Positions 52,923-62,435 of a stretch of 64,000 nucleotides of DNA are shown here, piece by piece. The translations under genes and the position numbers were made by a program. The DNA lies in the NCBI GenBank assembly GCA_042573625.1, contig JBHPCZ010000003.1, forward strand, positions 1 through 64,000, in the 5' to 3' direction. A model generated the notes under the pieces. The model saw nothing but the letters and a program-made list of their open reading frames with translations, was not told where the DNA came from and did not search any database. Within the stretch, counting starts at the first letter, position 1. Every line of letters begins with the position of its first letter. The stretch is from JBHPCZ01 sp042573625. Lineage in GTDB: Bacteria > Desulfobacterota > Desulfobacteria > Desulfobacterales > UBA11574.

Positions 52923-53621
52923 TCAATTTATCTCCGTCAGTTGTCCGTTTGAAATCGTCATACTTCGTGACAGGTACGATGCAAGTTCCATATTGTGCGT
53001 CACCACAACCATTGCCATATGAAACTCGCGATTCAACTCCAGAAGCAGGCCTTGAACCTGCTTGCCGGTTTTCTTGTCGAGATTGCCGGTGGGCTCGTCT
53101 GCCAGAAGAACTAATGGTTTGAGGATCAAGGCCCTTGCCACAGCAACCCGTTGCTGCTCACCGCCGGAAAGCCTGTCGGCCCGATGATGCAGCCGATCTT
53201 TAAGTCCAACTCTGACAAGGATTTCCTCCGCAGCTTCTCCGGCGCTTTTCTTGCTAAACCCTCTTATCAGCGCAGGCATCATCGCATTTTCTACAGCAGA
53301 AAACTCCGGCATGAGATGATGAAACTGGAAAACAAACCCAATGGATTCATTTCGAAATTTTGCCAACTTTGCTTGATCAAAAAGTAAAACATTCTCACCC
53401 CGGAACCAGAGTTCCCCATTGTCCGGTTGGTCGAGGGTCCCCAATATATGCAGCAGCGTAGATTTGCCGATTCCGGAGGCGCCAACAATGGCAACGGTCT
53501 CTCCTTCATTTAAATCAATGTCAATCCCCTTTAAGATCTCGATCGGAGCACCAGTTGTATTAAAACTCTTTAAGAGTCCCCTGCCTGAAATGAAACAGTC
53601 TGAAATTAACTCCTTCTGCAT
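52923..53621 (-). CDS. lolD: Lipoprotein-release ABC transporter ATPase
   Basis: The 232-residue ATPase has Walker [18 protein letters not shown]-loop [21 protein letters not shown] (typical LolD segment), signature [15 protein letters not shown], and Walker [12 protein letters not shown]. It powers release of lipoproteins from the inner membrane to LolA. It lies between the LolC/E permease gene and bamA on one transcript. Short of membrane segments, as expected. Confidence 0.95.
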   Translation of the reverse strand: MQKELISDCFISGRGLLKSFNTTGAPIEILKGIDIDLNEGETVAIVGASGIGKSTLLHILGTLDQPDNGELWFRGENVLLFDQAKLAKFRNESIGFVFQFHHLMPEFSAVENAMMPALIRGFSKKSAGEAAEEILVRVGLKDRLHHRADRLSGGEQQRVAVARALILKPLVLLADEPTGNLDKKTGKQVQGLLLELNREFHMAMVVVTHNMELASYLSRSMTISNGQLTEIN

Positions 53622-53674
53622 TTATTTTTCAACGCTCCCGGTAATCACGGCCTGTGGATCCTGAACCCAAATCG

Positions 53675-54913
53675 TTATCCACCATAACGAATTGCATCAA
53701 CAGGATTGAGTCTTGACGCCTGCCGTGCAGGATATAGCGTCGCTAAAAAACTGATCCCCATGGCAGCGGCAGCTATCAATAAAACATCTAAACTTTCGAG
53801 TTTCACAGGGAGAGTTGTTATATAATATACATCTCCCGGAAGTTCAATGAACTTGTACTTTCCCAGAATCGTACACAACAGAAATCCCAAACAGACGCCG
53901 ATAACCGTTCCTATAGAACCGATGACCATTCCTTTAAAAACAAAAATCTTTCCAATGCTTTTATCTGTGGCCCCCATGGCCTTTAAAATGGCGATATCCC
54001 GGGTCTTGCCCATCACCATCATGATCAATGTGCCTGCTATGTTAAATGCTGCAACCAGAACAATAAGTGTCAAAATAATAAACATCGCCGTCTTTTCCAG
54101 CTTAAGTGCAAAAAACAAATTTCGATTCATCTGCATCCAGTCCAGTGCCCAGTAGGGGAACCCCAGATGCTTGACAACCTCTTCAGCAATCTTATTGGCA
54201 CTGTAAATATCATTGACCCGCACTTCAATACCGGTAACGGAATCTCCCATTCGCAGCATTCGTTGAGCATCTTTAATATGTACATAAGCAAGAGATCCGT
54301 CATATTCATACATTCCGGACTCAAAAAGATCCGAGACCTTGAATCGCTTCATGGCTGGCAAGTGCCCTATGGGAGATATAATCCCCCGGGGGGATATCAG
54401 GGAAACGTCATCCCCTTTAACAACGCCCAGATTTCTGGCAAGTTCTTTGCCTAAAATGATCATAGGCGTGAAAGCAGCAGACTTTTTTCCCTGGCTCTTC
54501 TTTTCGAGACTTGGCAAGGAGTCGCCGTTGAAAATGGTTATCACCTGGCCCGCGGATTCCGGGTCTATTCCCCTGAGAACAGCACCGGACACTCCGGACG
54601 ATGACCGTATCATTGTTTGTGTATAAACAAAAGGCGTTGCCGATTCAATTCCATCAACTTTTTTCAAATAGTCAAGTATTCTTGTATAGTCAGAGAATGG
54701 ACCGCCATGGCGTCTTAAAATCATGTGTGACTCAACACCGAGGATTCTGGACTTGAGATCAGATTCAAAACCGGCCATAACAGCAATAACCACGATCAGG
54801 GCCATTACCCCTATCGTAATCCCTGCAACGGAAAGGACGGTAATCAATGAAACGAAAGCCTGTTTCTGTTTGACCCTGAGATAGCGACCGCCTATGAAGT
54901 ATTCAAATGACAT
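53675..54913 (-). CDS. lolC: Lipoprotein-release ABC transporter permease
   Basis: The roughly 412-residue permease has the FtsX/LolCE layout. SFEYFIGGRYLRVKQKQAFVS is followed by one N-terminal helix, a large periplasmic domain (about 60-260), and three C-terminal helices with GTLIMMVMGKTRDIAILKAMGA and YPARQASRLNPVDAIRYGG. I chose ATG 54913, where the family's conserved start begins; a TTG at 54955 is upstream. Only one permease gene is present, so it may form a homodimer (LolC/E hybrid, also called LolF). The lolC symbol is used generically. Confidence 0.9.
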   Translation of the reverse strand: MSFEYFIGGRYLRVKQKQAFVSLITVLSVAGITIGVMALIVVIAVMAGFESDLKSRILGVESHMILRRHGGPFSDYTRILDYLKKVDGIESATPFVYTQTMIRSSSGVSGAVLRGIDPESAGQVITIFNGDSLPSLEKKSQGKKSAAFTPMIILGKELARNLGVVKGDDVSLISPRGIISPIGHLPAMKRFKVSDLFESGMYEYDGSLAYVHIKDAQRMLRMGDSVTGIEVRVNDIYSANKIAEEVVKHLGFPYWALDWMQMNRNLFFALKLEKTAMFIILTLIVLVAAFNIAGTLIMMVMGKTRDIAILKAMGATDKSIGKIFVFKGMVIGSIGTVIGVCLGFLLCTILGKYKFIELPGDVYYITTLPVKLESLDVLLIAAAAMGISFLATLYPARQASRLNPVDAIRYGG

Positions 54914-54970
54914 AAATAATTTTGGTCTTAAGTCACATGTTGTCGTTTCCGGCAAAATTTCGTAGAACTG

Positions 54971-55137
54971 GTTTCAAAACCTCATAGTGAAGCCTTTTGA
55001 CAATTTTGCGAAAAAGCTCTTGGCGAAGCGTAAAATTCGTTACTGTTTGAGGGCGATAGCCCGAGTTTTACGAATTTAGCGGAGTGAGCTTAGAACTTAT
55101 CAAAATTATCAAACCAGCGAACGGGAGATTTTGAAAC
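54971..55137. repeat. Palindromic interspersed element, copy 2
   Basis: The terminal inverted repeats are gtttcaaaacctc (54971-54983) and gagattttgaaac (55125-55137; one mismatch). The arms continue with ccttttgacaattttgcg on the left and gcttagaacttatcaaaatt on the right, closely matching copy 1 at 30546-30691. The core is different: aaattcgt (55033-55040) pairs with acgaattt (55070-55077) around a gggc-gata-gccc hairpin. It lies between the lolC gene and the histidine kinase gene and has no coding capacity. Confidence 0.8.
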
Positions 55138-55209
55138 AGCTTGTAACAAAATGCCACATATAAAAAATCAAACTGAACTTAGTAACCTATTTGCAGATAG
55201 CTGTCAAGA

Positions 55210-56511
55210 TCAAGCTGGCGAATCCATACGCTTTAACTTCAGAAAAAAAGTCGTGCCCTCGTCGACTTTGCTTTCAATATCAAGCCGATTGTCATACGGC
55301 TCAAGGATACTGTGAACGATCGAAAGGCCGAGACCGGTCCCGCTTTGCTTTGTTGTAAAAAAAGGATCGAAAATGGACTTGATCAACTCCCGGGACATGC
55401 CACAACCATCATCGGCAATCTCGATACAAACCTGTTTATTCTTTATAGGATACATTGAAATTTCGATAAATCCTGTGCCAGATATGGCTTCTGCAGCGTT
55501 CAAAAGAAGGTTCCACAAAACCTGTCGAAAATGAACCGAATCCATTTCAATCCAGATGTCGGAAGCAAAATTACTCTTTATTACCACCCTCCCTTTGCAA
55601 GTGATGTCGTTTTTAAAAAGCTCCACCGTATCCTTCAATGCTTTGTCCAGTCTTATTGCCTCAACGTTCGCAGCGGGTGGCTTTGCAAACAGAAGAAAAT
55701 TGTTCACAAGGGCGCTTAGCCGGTCTGTTTCGCGCAGTACGATCTGCATAAGCTTGTCACGATCAGGGTTATATTGGAGGTCTTCCCTTAACAACTGTAT
55801 TGATCCTGATAGGGAAGCCAGCGGATTTTTTATTTCATGGGCCATGCCTGCCGCCATCTCGCCCATATAAGCCATTTTCTCAACACGCTTTACATGATCC
55901 TCCAGAGCGGTGAGATCTTTCTTTGTCTTTTTCGCCTGTTCCGATAAAGTTCCACTTAAGAAAGCAACGGCAAAACACGCCACCATGGTAATCATTATCT
56001 TGTAAAGCACATGGCTCCATGGATAATTAACAGCAGCAAGATTCCCCTCTAAAACTAAAGGCTTTAGAAAACCATAATATTCAAGGTCAATCATGACGCC
56101 GTATTGTATGCTGCAAAGCACAGCCATGATGATGCTTCCCCTTTTGAAAAGGAGCATGCTCGAATAGATAATTACGACGAGATAGAGAAACGAAAAAATG
56201 CTTGAATAACTGCCCGTCACAAAAATGATCAGTGTGACGACAAAAGTGTCTATACCGGTCTGGACGTATGCAAAGAGATGCTCCTGCTTACCGCTTTGAA
56301 GAATCAAGGCATAGATGAATGAAAGTAGAAAAATGCCGCCAATTAATCCATACAGAACCAATAGCGGTTTCGCTAGGGGGGAAGGGCTTTCACCGAGCTG
56401 TAGAATAATGGTTGATCCCAGCAACAGGGAGGAAAATAGGACCCGAAAGAACATGAGCCATTTAAGCTTATGTTGTAAATCGCTTTCGGGCTTTATCAAT
56501 GAACTCTTCAT
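55210..56511 (-). CDS. PilS-like sensor histidine kinase
   Basis: The 433-residue protein has six hydrophobic segments in residues 20-190, then a linker and a kinase core. H-box: MAAGMAHEIKNPLASL with the phosphorylated H225. N-box: VLWNLLLNAAEAI. G boxes: IADDGCGM and GTGLGLSIVHSILE. The absence of a large periplasmic domain and the six-helix input region resemble PilS, the type IV pilus sensor. Its location next to pilC supports that, but no PilR-type regulator gene is in the window; the gap upstream holds none. An NtrB/ZraS-like role is the alternative. Confidence 0.8.
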   Translation of the reverse strand: MKSSLIKPESDLQHKLKWLMFFRVLFSSLLLGSTIILQLGESPSPLAKPLLVLYGLIGGIFLLSFIYALILQSGKQEHLFAYVQTGIDTFVVTLIIFVTGSYSSIFSFLYLVVIIYSSMLLFKRGSIIMAVLCSIQYGVMIDLEYYGFLKPLVLEGNLAAVNYPWSHVLYKIMITMVACFAVAFLSGTLSEQAKKTKKDLTALEDHVKRVEKMAYMGEMAAGMAHEIKNPLASLSGSIQLLREDLQYNPDRDKLMQIVLRETDRLSALVNNFLLFAKPPAANVEAIRLDKALKDTVELFKNDITCKGRVVIKSNFASDIWIEMDSVHFRQVLWNLLLNAAEAISGTGFIEISMYPIKNKQVCIEIADDGCGMSRELIKSIFDPFFTTKQSGTGLGLSIVHSILEPYDNRLDIESKVDEGTTFFLKLKRMDSPA

Positions 56512-56592
56512 TGCGAAGAAAAGACCATCTGTGATGGTAACATCTCGCTACCATATTAGTGGGAAATATGTTTCAGGCATTCACCTAACCCG

Positions 56593-56743
56593 TATTTTCA
56601 CGCGCCTGATGCGTTCATTTGCAAGGCACTCAGGGGCGCCGCCGTAGCATTCTACTGCAACCCCCTGATAATGCATGCAGGCCGCCGCAGGAGTCAAGCC
56701 GAAGGCTATGGGCGCGTCAGGCAGCGCCCACAGGGTGAAAATA
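56593..56743. repeat. GC-rich imperfect palindromic island
   Basis: Outer arms tattttcac (56593-56601) and gtgaaaata (56735-56743) pair perfectly. Adjacent cgcctgatgcg and cgcgtcaggca pair at 9 of 11 positions, with a ten-base insertion on one side. Inside, tcagggg (56630-56636) pairs with cccctga (56662-56668). The stretch is visibly more GC-rich than its surroundings. It may be a small palindromic mobile element or a structured RNA or terminator region. No coding frame is convincing. Confidence 0.5.
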
Positions 56744-57200
56744 TTTCAGCTTAAGTAGAAAAAAGTTCGGGGTACAAAGTGTGACAGGGAAGTTGGCACT
56801 ATTATACACTATAACTTAATAATTTTATTATATAAAAAAGTTTGCTGAAAAATTTTCATGAAAAATCTGGTCAAAATCTCTCATTCCGCTTGGCGCGGGT
56901 TTCAGTTACAAGTCCTTAAGGTCACAGAATGGATTGTTTTCTTTATTAGTTGAATAATCGGTCAACATCCTAAAAGAAAAATTCAGGCGAAGTACATGGC
57001 GGGGTTTAAGCACTTTAAGCCTGTAAACCCGGGCCTTGCAAGACCTATGCAAAACGCCCCCTTTCGTCAAATCCCTGTGCCTGCCCCGTAGGTCCGGCAG
57101 ATCGTGCTGGGGTGGTTAAAGTTTTCATCTTCCTTGAACTTGAACGAAATTAAACATTTTTCAAAGGTCTCCTTGCAGTGCTGATATGGTTTTTGATTCA
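56744..57200. other. AT-rich intergenic stretch
   Basis: No gene is recognised between the palindromic island and the 3' end of pilC. The first 200 bases are AT-rich (for example around 56810-56860), which fits a promoter region for the histidine kinase gene. No specific promoter is called. Confidence 0.4.
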
Positions 57201-58409
57201 TCAACCCATCGCAGCTGCCATCTTGAAGATGGGGAGGTACATAGAAACCACCAGGCCACCGATGACGACACCCAGGAACACCAGCATAAAAGGCTCTATT
57301 AACGCGGTCATGTTTTCCACCGCCTGGTCGACTTCTTCGTCATAAAAGTCAGCGATTTTACCCAACATTGCGTCAAGGGCGCCGGTGGACTCTCCCACCG
57401 AAATCATCTGGCATACCATTGAGGGGAAAACACCGGTTTCAGCAAGGGGATCGGCCATTGTACGGCCCTCGGCAATGCCGGAACGGACGCTGTAGATAGC
57501 CGATTCAATTGTTTTATTCCCTGCGGTCTTCGCAACAATTTCCAGTGCGTCCAAAATGGATACACCGCTGGAAAGCATGGTGCCCATGGTTCGCGAAAAT
57601 TTGGCCACCGCCGCTTTGCGAAGTAGAGTGCCGAACACGGGCAACTTCAAGACCCATTTGTCAATAAAAATCTTTCCTTTTACGGTCTTGTTCACCCTCT
57701 TGAAAGCATAAAAAGACAAGCCGAGGCCAATGATCATCCAGTGTATATTTCCTTTTGTAAAACGGCTCATCTTAACAACGATCTGGGTTGGGGCCGGGAG
57801 CGCTCCACCAAAACCGGCAAACATCTCCTCAAAGACCGGAATAACAAAAACCATAATCACGGTAACCACGATGGCAGCGATAATTATGGTAACGGCAGGA
57901 TAGACCATGGCGCCTTTTATCTGGCCTCTCAGTTTTGCCGCTTTCTCCATGTAGGCCGAAAGGCGCCGCAAAATCGTATCAAGGATACCACCGACTTCAC
58001 CTGCGGCAACCATATTCACGAAAAGCTCATCAAACTCATTCGGGTGTTTTTTCAGGGCTTCGGCAAAGGTTTGCCCGCTCTCTACGTTATCCTTTATCTC
58101 TTTTAATTTCTTTTTAAATGATGGGTTTTCCTGCTGGGTCATAAGTATATCGAGGCATTGGATGATGGGAAGACCCGCATCGATCATCGTAGAAAATTGT
58201 CGGCAGAAAAGGATTACATCGTCCAGCTTTACTTTTGGCTGCATAAACGCAACATTTGCAAAAAGATCTTTGGGCTTTTCCTTAACTTTGGTCGGAGTAA
58301 TCTTACGCCTCGCTAAATCAGCACGAACAGCATCTTCGCTCCGGGCTTCTACTTCCCCTTTCACGACTTCATTCTTTCTGTTCTTGCCCTTCCACAGATA
58401 AACCGGCAT
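57201..58409 (-). CDS. pilC: Type IV pilus inner-membrane platform protein
   Basis: The roughly 402-residue GspF/PilC protein has two repeats of the T2SSF domain (about residues 70-190 and 270-395). Segments include FCRQFSTMIDAGLPIIQCLDIL, KGAMVYPAVTIIIAAIVVTVIMV, and FSRTMGTMLSSGVSILDAL (each in part). The family tail is GLVVSMYLPIFKMAAAMG. PilC anchors the pilus motor in the inner membrane. I chose ATG 58409, with GGGGG seven bases upstream, over ATG 58415. pilB and pilT are not in the window; a PilS-like kinase gene lies downstream. Confidence 0.9.
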   Translation of the reverse strand: MPVYLWKGKNRKNEVVKGEVEARSEDAVRADLARRKITPTKVKEKPKDLFANVAFMQPKVKLDDVILFCRQFSTMIDAGLPIIQCLDILMTQQENPSFKKKLKEIKDNVESGQTFAEALKKHPNEFDELFVNMVAAGEVGGILDTILRRLSAYMEKAAKLRGQIKGAMVYPAVTIIIAAIVVTVIMVFVIPVFEEMFAGFGGALPAPTQIVVKMSRFTKGNIHWMIIGLGLSFYAFKRVNKTVKGKIFIDKWVLKLPVFGTLLRKAAVAKFSRTMGTMLSSGVSILDALEIVAKTAGNKTIESAIYSVRSGIAEGRTMADPLAETGVFPSMVCQMISVGESTGALDAMLGKIADFYDEEVDQAVENMTALIEPFMLVFLGVVIGGLVVSMYLPIFKMAAAMG

Positions 58410-58450
58410 AATCAATCCCCCTTTTCTGATTGTGACAACACTAAGGTCAT

Positions 58451-58479
58451 ATTATACTGTCACGTCAGGGTTTGAAAAA
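58451..58479 (-). promoter_or_regulatory. Candidate promoter upstream of pilC
   Basis: On the minus strand TATAAT (58456-58451) is a perfect -10 box. Seventeen bases upstream the -35 position reads TTTTTC (58479-58474), a poor match. The -10 lies 42 bases before the pilC ATG. I looked for a sigma-54 GG-N10-GC pair and did not find one. The promoter is plausible but rests mainly on the -10 box. Confidence 0.35.
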
Positions 58480-59058
58480 AGTGTTCCATTTGCAAACTGG
58501 GAATTCCTCTACTAAGGAACTCCGAATCATGTCCAACGGTTCATCTCGCCTTTGATGCCGAGAAGTGTCGGTTTCGAATAAACTTGAAAGTAATTCTATT
58601 GATATGCTCTTTATCATAAACTGAGCTAAACAACAATAGCTTTGCGAAATTTATTGTAAAATCGTCCATTGAGTCGTTTAACTAGTGTCCATCCAGAAAT
58701 GAGGATTTTTGTTCTATATCAAGGCATGTGAAAAAAATAACCGCAGGTGCCCCGCAGGAAATGCCCTTAGGGTGCATATGTGTAATATTCCGAGGATTAT
58801 TTTTTGAGCATAACGCAGAGATTGGGCAAAAAGACCATTTATAGATGGATACTAACTAATCCTGTGCTCGTCTTTTTCAAGATGCAAAGACGCCTTTGTG
58901 TACCATACAATTTTTACGTTTGGGTTGGGAAGGCCGGAGAACCCGATCCGAAATTTCCTATAAAGAATTTCAACGGGTTTAACGGCGTTTAACTTGAGCT
59001 TGATAATCCCGCTCATATATGCAAATGTTCAAGTCCGGCATTAAAGCCCTGATAGCAC
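58480..59058. other. Divergent intergenic region
   Basis: This gap separates minus-strand pilC from the plus-strand tRNA nucleotidyltransferase gene and must carry promoters for one or both. A 62-codon plus-strand frame (58804-58992) starts with TTG, has no ribosome site, and resembles nothing I know. The segment 58740-58800 has the look of an intergenic repeat (short paired phrases cgcaggtgcc / gcccttagggtgc). No gene is called. Confidence 0.4.
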
Positions 59059-59106
59059 ATGATTTTCTTTGGGCATAACCGTTTCAAACAGGACATTTCG
59101 ACAACC

Positions 59107-61779
59107 ATGGCAATACCAGACAACAAACATCTTACTGTTATTACAACCCATATTAACGCCGACTATGACGCACTGGCTTCCATGCTGGCAGCTCAGAAGC
59201 TATATCCTGACTCTCTTGTGGTATTCCCGGGTTCCCAAGAGAGAAATCTTAGAAATTTCTTCATCGACTCGATGGTGTATCTTTTTAACATGGCAAGCAT
59301 CAAGGATATCGACTTTTCAAAGATCAAAAGGCTGGTTCTGGTGGACACCAGAAACCCAGACCGGATCGGAAAACTCTCAGCGCTTTTAGACGTGCCTGAA
59401 CTCGAGATACACATCTACGACCATCACCCTTCCATGAGCAATGATATCAGGGGAAATTACGAGGTCCTTGAGCAAACCGGAGCGACGGTGTCCATTCTTG
59501 CGGAAATTATTCGTGAAAAAGGCATCGCCATTTCTTCGGATGAGGCAACCATCATGTGTCTCGGCATTTATGAAGATACGGGATCTTTTACTTTCCCGTC
59601 AACAACCCAAAAAGATTTTCAGGCCGCTGCCTTTCTCCTTTCAAAGGAGGCGAATCTGAACGTTGTTTCAAATCTCATCGCCAGAGAGATCAGCCCGGAG
59701 CAGGTCGGACTGCTGAATGATATTATCCAAGCAGCAACCCATTACAACATTAACGGTGTTGATGTTGTGATTACCAGTGTGTCATCAGAGAATTATGTGC
59801 CCGATTTCGCGTTTATTGTCCATAAAATGGTCAAAATGGAAAACCTTGATGCCATTTTCGCCATTGCACGTATGGGAAGCAAAATTTACATTGTGGCGCG
59901 AAGTAGAATTCCCGAAGTCGACGTGGGGGCTATTTTGACACCCCTCGGTGGCGGTGGTCACGCCTATGCCGCTGCTGCAACCATTAGGGAAAAGACGCTG
60001 GTCCAGACCGAGCACCAGTTGATCGAAATCCTGAATAAAAAAATAGAATCTAGAAACATGGCAAAAGACCTGATGTCCTCGCCGCCAATAACGGTTGCCG
60101 CCGATGTTTCCTGCCGGGATGCCGGCAACCTGATGACCCGGTACAATATCAACGCACTGCTGGTTACAGCAGGACCGGATGAACTCGATAAAGACAGACT
60201 TGTCGGCATTATTTCGCGTCAGATTATTGAAAAAGCGCTTTTCCATAACCTCGATCATCTTCCGGTACGAGAATATATGACCTCCGAGTTTTCTTCAGTC
60301 AGCCCGGGTTCAGACCTCTCGGAAATTCAAAACAAAATCATTGAAAGCAAGCAGCGCATTCTGCCGGTTGTCGATAAGGGTATGATCACAGGTGTTGTGA
60401 CCCGCACCGATCTGCTTAAAGTTTTGGTTAGACAATCCAAAGAGTCCTTCGGAAATTTACGCGACCCTCATCAGGAAGCGGTTCACGCCAGGGTCAGGAA
60501 CATCGTAAAATTCATGAAAGAGCGTCTTTCAACAAAGATCGTCGACACCTTGACAACCATTGGCGAGGTCGCCGAAGCGCTCGGTTATGGCGCTTATGTT
60601 GTGGGCGGATTTGTTCGCGACCTGTTTTTGTATAGACCCAATGAAGATCTCGATATCGTCCTGGAAGGCAATGGAATTGAATTCGCAAAAAAATACGCGG
60701 AAATTTCCGGTGCCCGCATCCATTCCTATGAAAAATTCGGGACAGCAGTTATTATCTTTCCTGACGGATTCAAAATTGATGTGGCTTCAGCCAGGCTGGA
60801 ATATTACAAATTCCCTGCTGCCCTTCCGACGGTTGAAATGAGTTCCATAAAACTGGATCTCTTCAGGAGAGATTTTACGATCAACACCCTGGCAATTCAT
60901 TTAAACCCCGAAAAATTCGGAACATTAATCGATTTTTTTACAGCACAAAAGGACATCAAGGAAAAGGTTGTCAGGGTACTGCACAATCTCAGCTTTGTTG
61001 AAGATCCCACACGTGTTTTTCGCGCCATACGATTCGAACAGCGTTTCGGTTTTTCCATCGGAAAACTGACCGCAAGTCTTATTGAAAATGCGGTAAAAAT
61101 GCATTTTCTCAAACAGCTCAGCGGTCGACGGGTATTTTCCGAGCTACGGCAGATTCTTGAAGAAGACAACCCGACGCCTGCCCTGATAAAGCTTCACGAT
61201 TATGGTCTTTTAGAGGAAGTCCATCCCCTGCTGAAGATGGAGAACGATATTGCTTCACTGCTCGTTTCTTTCAAAAGGGTATTGGACTGGCATGATTTGC
61301 TTTTTCTGGAAGAATCCTATATGAAGTGGTCCGTCTATTTTATGGCCTTGATCAGGCATTGCGATAAAAAAGCATCAGCGGAAATCTGTGAACGGCTGGA
61401 ACTTGCCTTACGTTACAGAAAATTATTCTGTGCCGATCGTTTCGAAGCTGACACGCGCCTTTACTGGCTGGAACGAAACCTGCCGGCTAAAAACAGCACC
61501 CTATACAAACAGCTTTCCAACCTGAATACCGAACTGATCCTGTATATGATGGCGGCCACACGACATGAAGGGGTAAAGCGATCCATATCTCGATATTTTA
61601 CCCGCCTGAGACAGGCCAAGATAATGTTAAGAGGAAAAGATTTGATAAAGATGGGGATCGAACCCGGACCGATCTACAAGGAAATCCTGCAGGCTGTTCT
61701 GGATGCAAAACTCAACGGCCGGGTTAAGTCCAGAAACGACGAACTCAATTTCGTGCGCGATTATGTTTCATCATTTTGA
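59107..61779 (+). CDS. DHH-CBS-tRNA nucleotidyltransferase fusion (CCA/A-adding enzyme)
   Basis: The roughly 890-residue fusion has an N-terminal DHH/DHHA1 phosphoesterase domain (THINADYDALAS, VDTRNPDRIG, YDHHPSMSND, GGGGHAYAAAA near 290) and two CBS modules (about 320-450). The tRNA nucleotidyltransferase domain has GGFVRDLFL and EDLDIVLEG (metal-binding Asp pair). It continues with RRDFTINTLAIHL and EDPTRVFRAIRFEQRFGF. Such proteins in deltaproteobacteria, Aquifex and relatives complete the tRNA CCA end, often as the A-adding half of a two-enzyme pair. I chose ATG 59107 because the conserved region begins there. It overlaps the M50 gene by 17 bases. Confidence 0.9.
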   Translation: MAIPDNKHLTVITTHINADYDALASMLAAQKLYPDSLVVFPGSQERNLRNFFIDSMVYLFNMASIKDIDFSKIKRLVLVDTRNPDRIGKLSALLDVPELEIHIYDHHPSMSNDIRGNYEVLEQTGATVSILAEIIREKGIAISSDEATIMCLGIYEDTGSFTFPSTTQKDFQAAAFLLSKEANLNVVSNLIAREISPEQVGLLNDIIQAATHYNINGVDVVITSVSSENYVPDFAFIVHKMVKMENLDAIFAIARMGSKIYIVARSRIPEVDVGAILTPLGGGGHAYAAAATIREKTLVQTEHQLIEILNKKIESRNMAKDLMSSPPITVAADVSCRDAGNLMTRYNINALLVTAGPDELDKDRLVGIISRQIIEKALFHNLDHLPVREYMTSEFSSVSPGSDLSEIQNKIIESKQRILPVVDKGMITGVVTRTDLLKVLVRQSKESFGNLRDPHQEAVHARVRNIVKFMKERLSTKIVDTLTTIGEVAEALGYGAYVVGGFVRDLFLYRPNEDLDIVLEGNGIEFAKKYAEISGARIHSYEKFGTAVIIFPDGFKIDVASARLEYYKFPAALPTVEMSSIKLDLFRRDFTINTLAIHLNPEKFGTLIDFFTAQKDIKEKVVRVLHNLSFVEDPTRVFRAIRFEQRFGFSIGKLTASLIENAVKMHFLKQLSGRRVFSELRQILEEDNPTPALIKLHDYGLLEEVHPLLKMENDIASLLVSFKRVLDWHDLLFLEESYMKWSVYFMALIRHCDKKASAEICERLELALRYRKLFCADRFEADTRLYWLERNLPAKNSTLYKQLSNLNTELILYMMAATRHEGVKRSISRYFTRLRQAKIMLRGKDLIKMGIEPGPIYKEILQAVLDAKLNGRVKSRNDELNFVRDYVSSF

Positions 61780-62425
61780 CATCAATCAACTGATCGCAAT
61801 GATGATGGCGCTGCTTGTCGCCGTTACCATCCACGAGGTTGCCCACGGCTATGTTGCTTTCAGGATGGGGGACAATACCGCCAAACTGGCGGGAAGGCTG
61901 ACATTGAATCCGATAAAACATCTGGATTTTATCGGTTCATTTCTCCTGCCCATAATATTAAAACTGTCCGGTTCTCCCATTATTTTCGGATATGCCAAAC
62001 CGGTCCCGGTCAATTTTGCCAATTTTCGGAATTACCGCACGGGCACCCTTTGCGTCGCCTCTGCCGGTGCATTGGCCAATCTTTTACTTGCAGCCATCTC
62101 CGGGTGGCTCTTTCAGCTGATGCTTTACACTGAATCTTGGTGGGTTATGTCTATCTTCAAGCCCATCGTCGTCGATTTCGTAAATCTGCTATTTTTTAGC
62201 GTGGTGATCAACTCTGTTCTGGCTGTTTTCAACCTGATACCGGTCCCCCCCCTGGACGGGGGGCGAATACTGGCCATGTTACTGCCGGCGCAGCTAAGGA
62301 CGCAATTCTTACAAATTGAGCGATTCGGCATGATAATAATCATCTTTCTGCTTCTCACAAATACGATCGGCGGAATTTTTTCATTGCTTTTAACCCCATT
62401 AATCAACATCTTTCTCGGAAGATAG
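61763..62425 (+). CDS. Site-2-protease family (M50) membrane peptidase
   Basis: The roughly 220-residue membrane protein has the zinc-binding VTIHEVAHGYVAFRMGD (HExxH) in the first helix. The second conserved motif NLIPVPPLDGGRI supplies the third ligand (Asp). Hydrophobic segments surround both. This is the short S2P/M50B rhomboid-unlike peptidase common before trpS and scpA in many bacteria. I chose ATG 61763 because the upstream frame belongs to the nucleotidyltransferase gene it overlaps. The substrate is unknown. Confidence 0.9.
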   Translation: MFHHFDINQLIAMMMALLVAVTIHEVAHGYVAFRMGDNTAKLAGRLTLNPIKHLDFIGSFLLPIILKLSGSPIIFGYAKPVPVNFANFRNYRTGTLCVASAGALANLLLAAISGWLFQLMLYTESWWVMSIFKPIVVDFVNLLFFSVVINSVLAVFNLIPVPPLDGGRILAMLLPAQLRTQFLQIERFGMIIIIFLLLTNTIGGIFSLLLTPLINIFLGR

Positions 62426-62435
62426 GAGATTCTGA

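Noticed and set aside
58480..58520. Sigma-54 promoter for pilC
   Set aside because: A TTTGCA phrase is present, but the GG-N10-GC spacing is not met.
58804..58992. 62-codon plus-strand frame upstream of the tRNA nucleotidyltransferase
   Set aside because: TTG start without ribosome site and no resemblance to any protein; likely chance.
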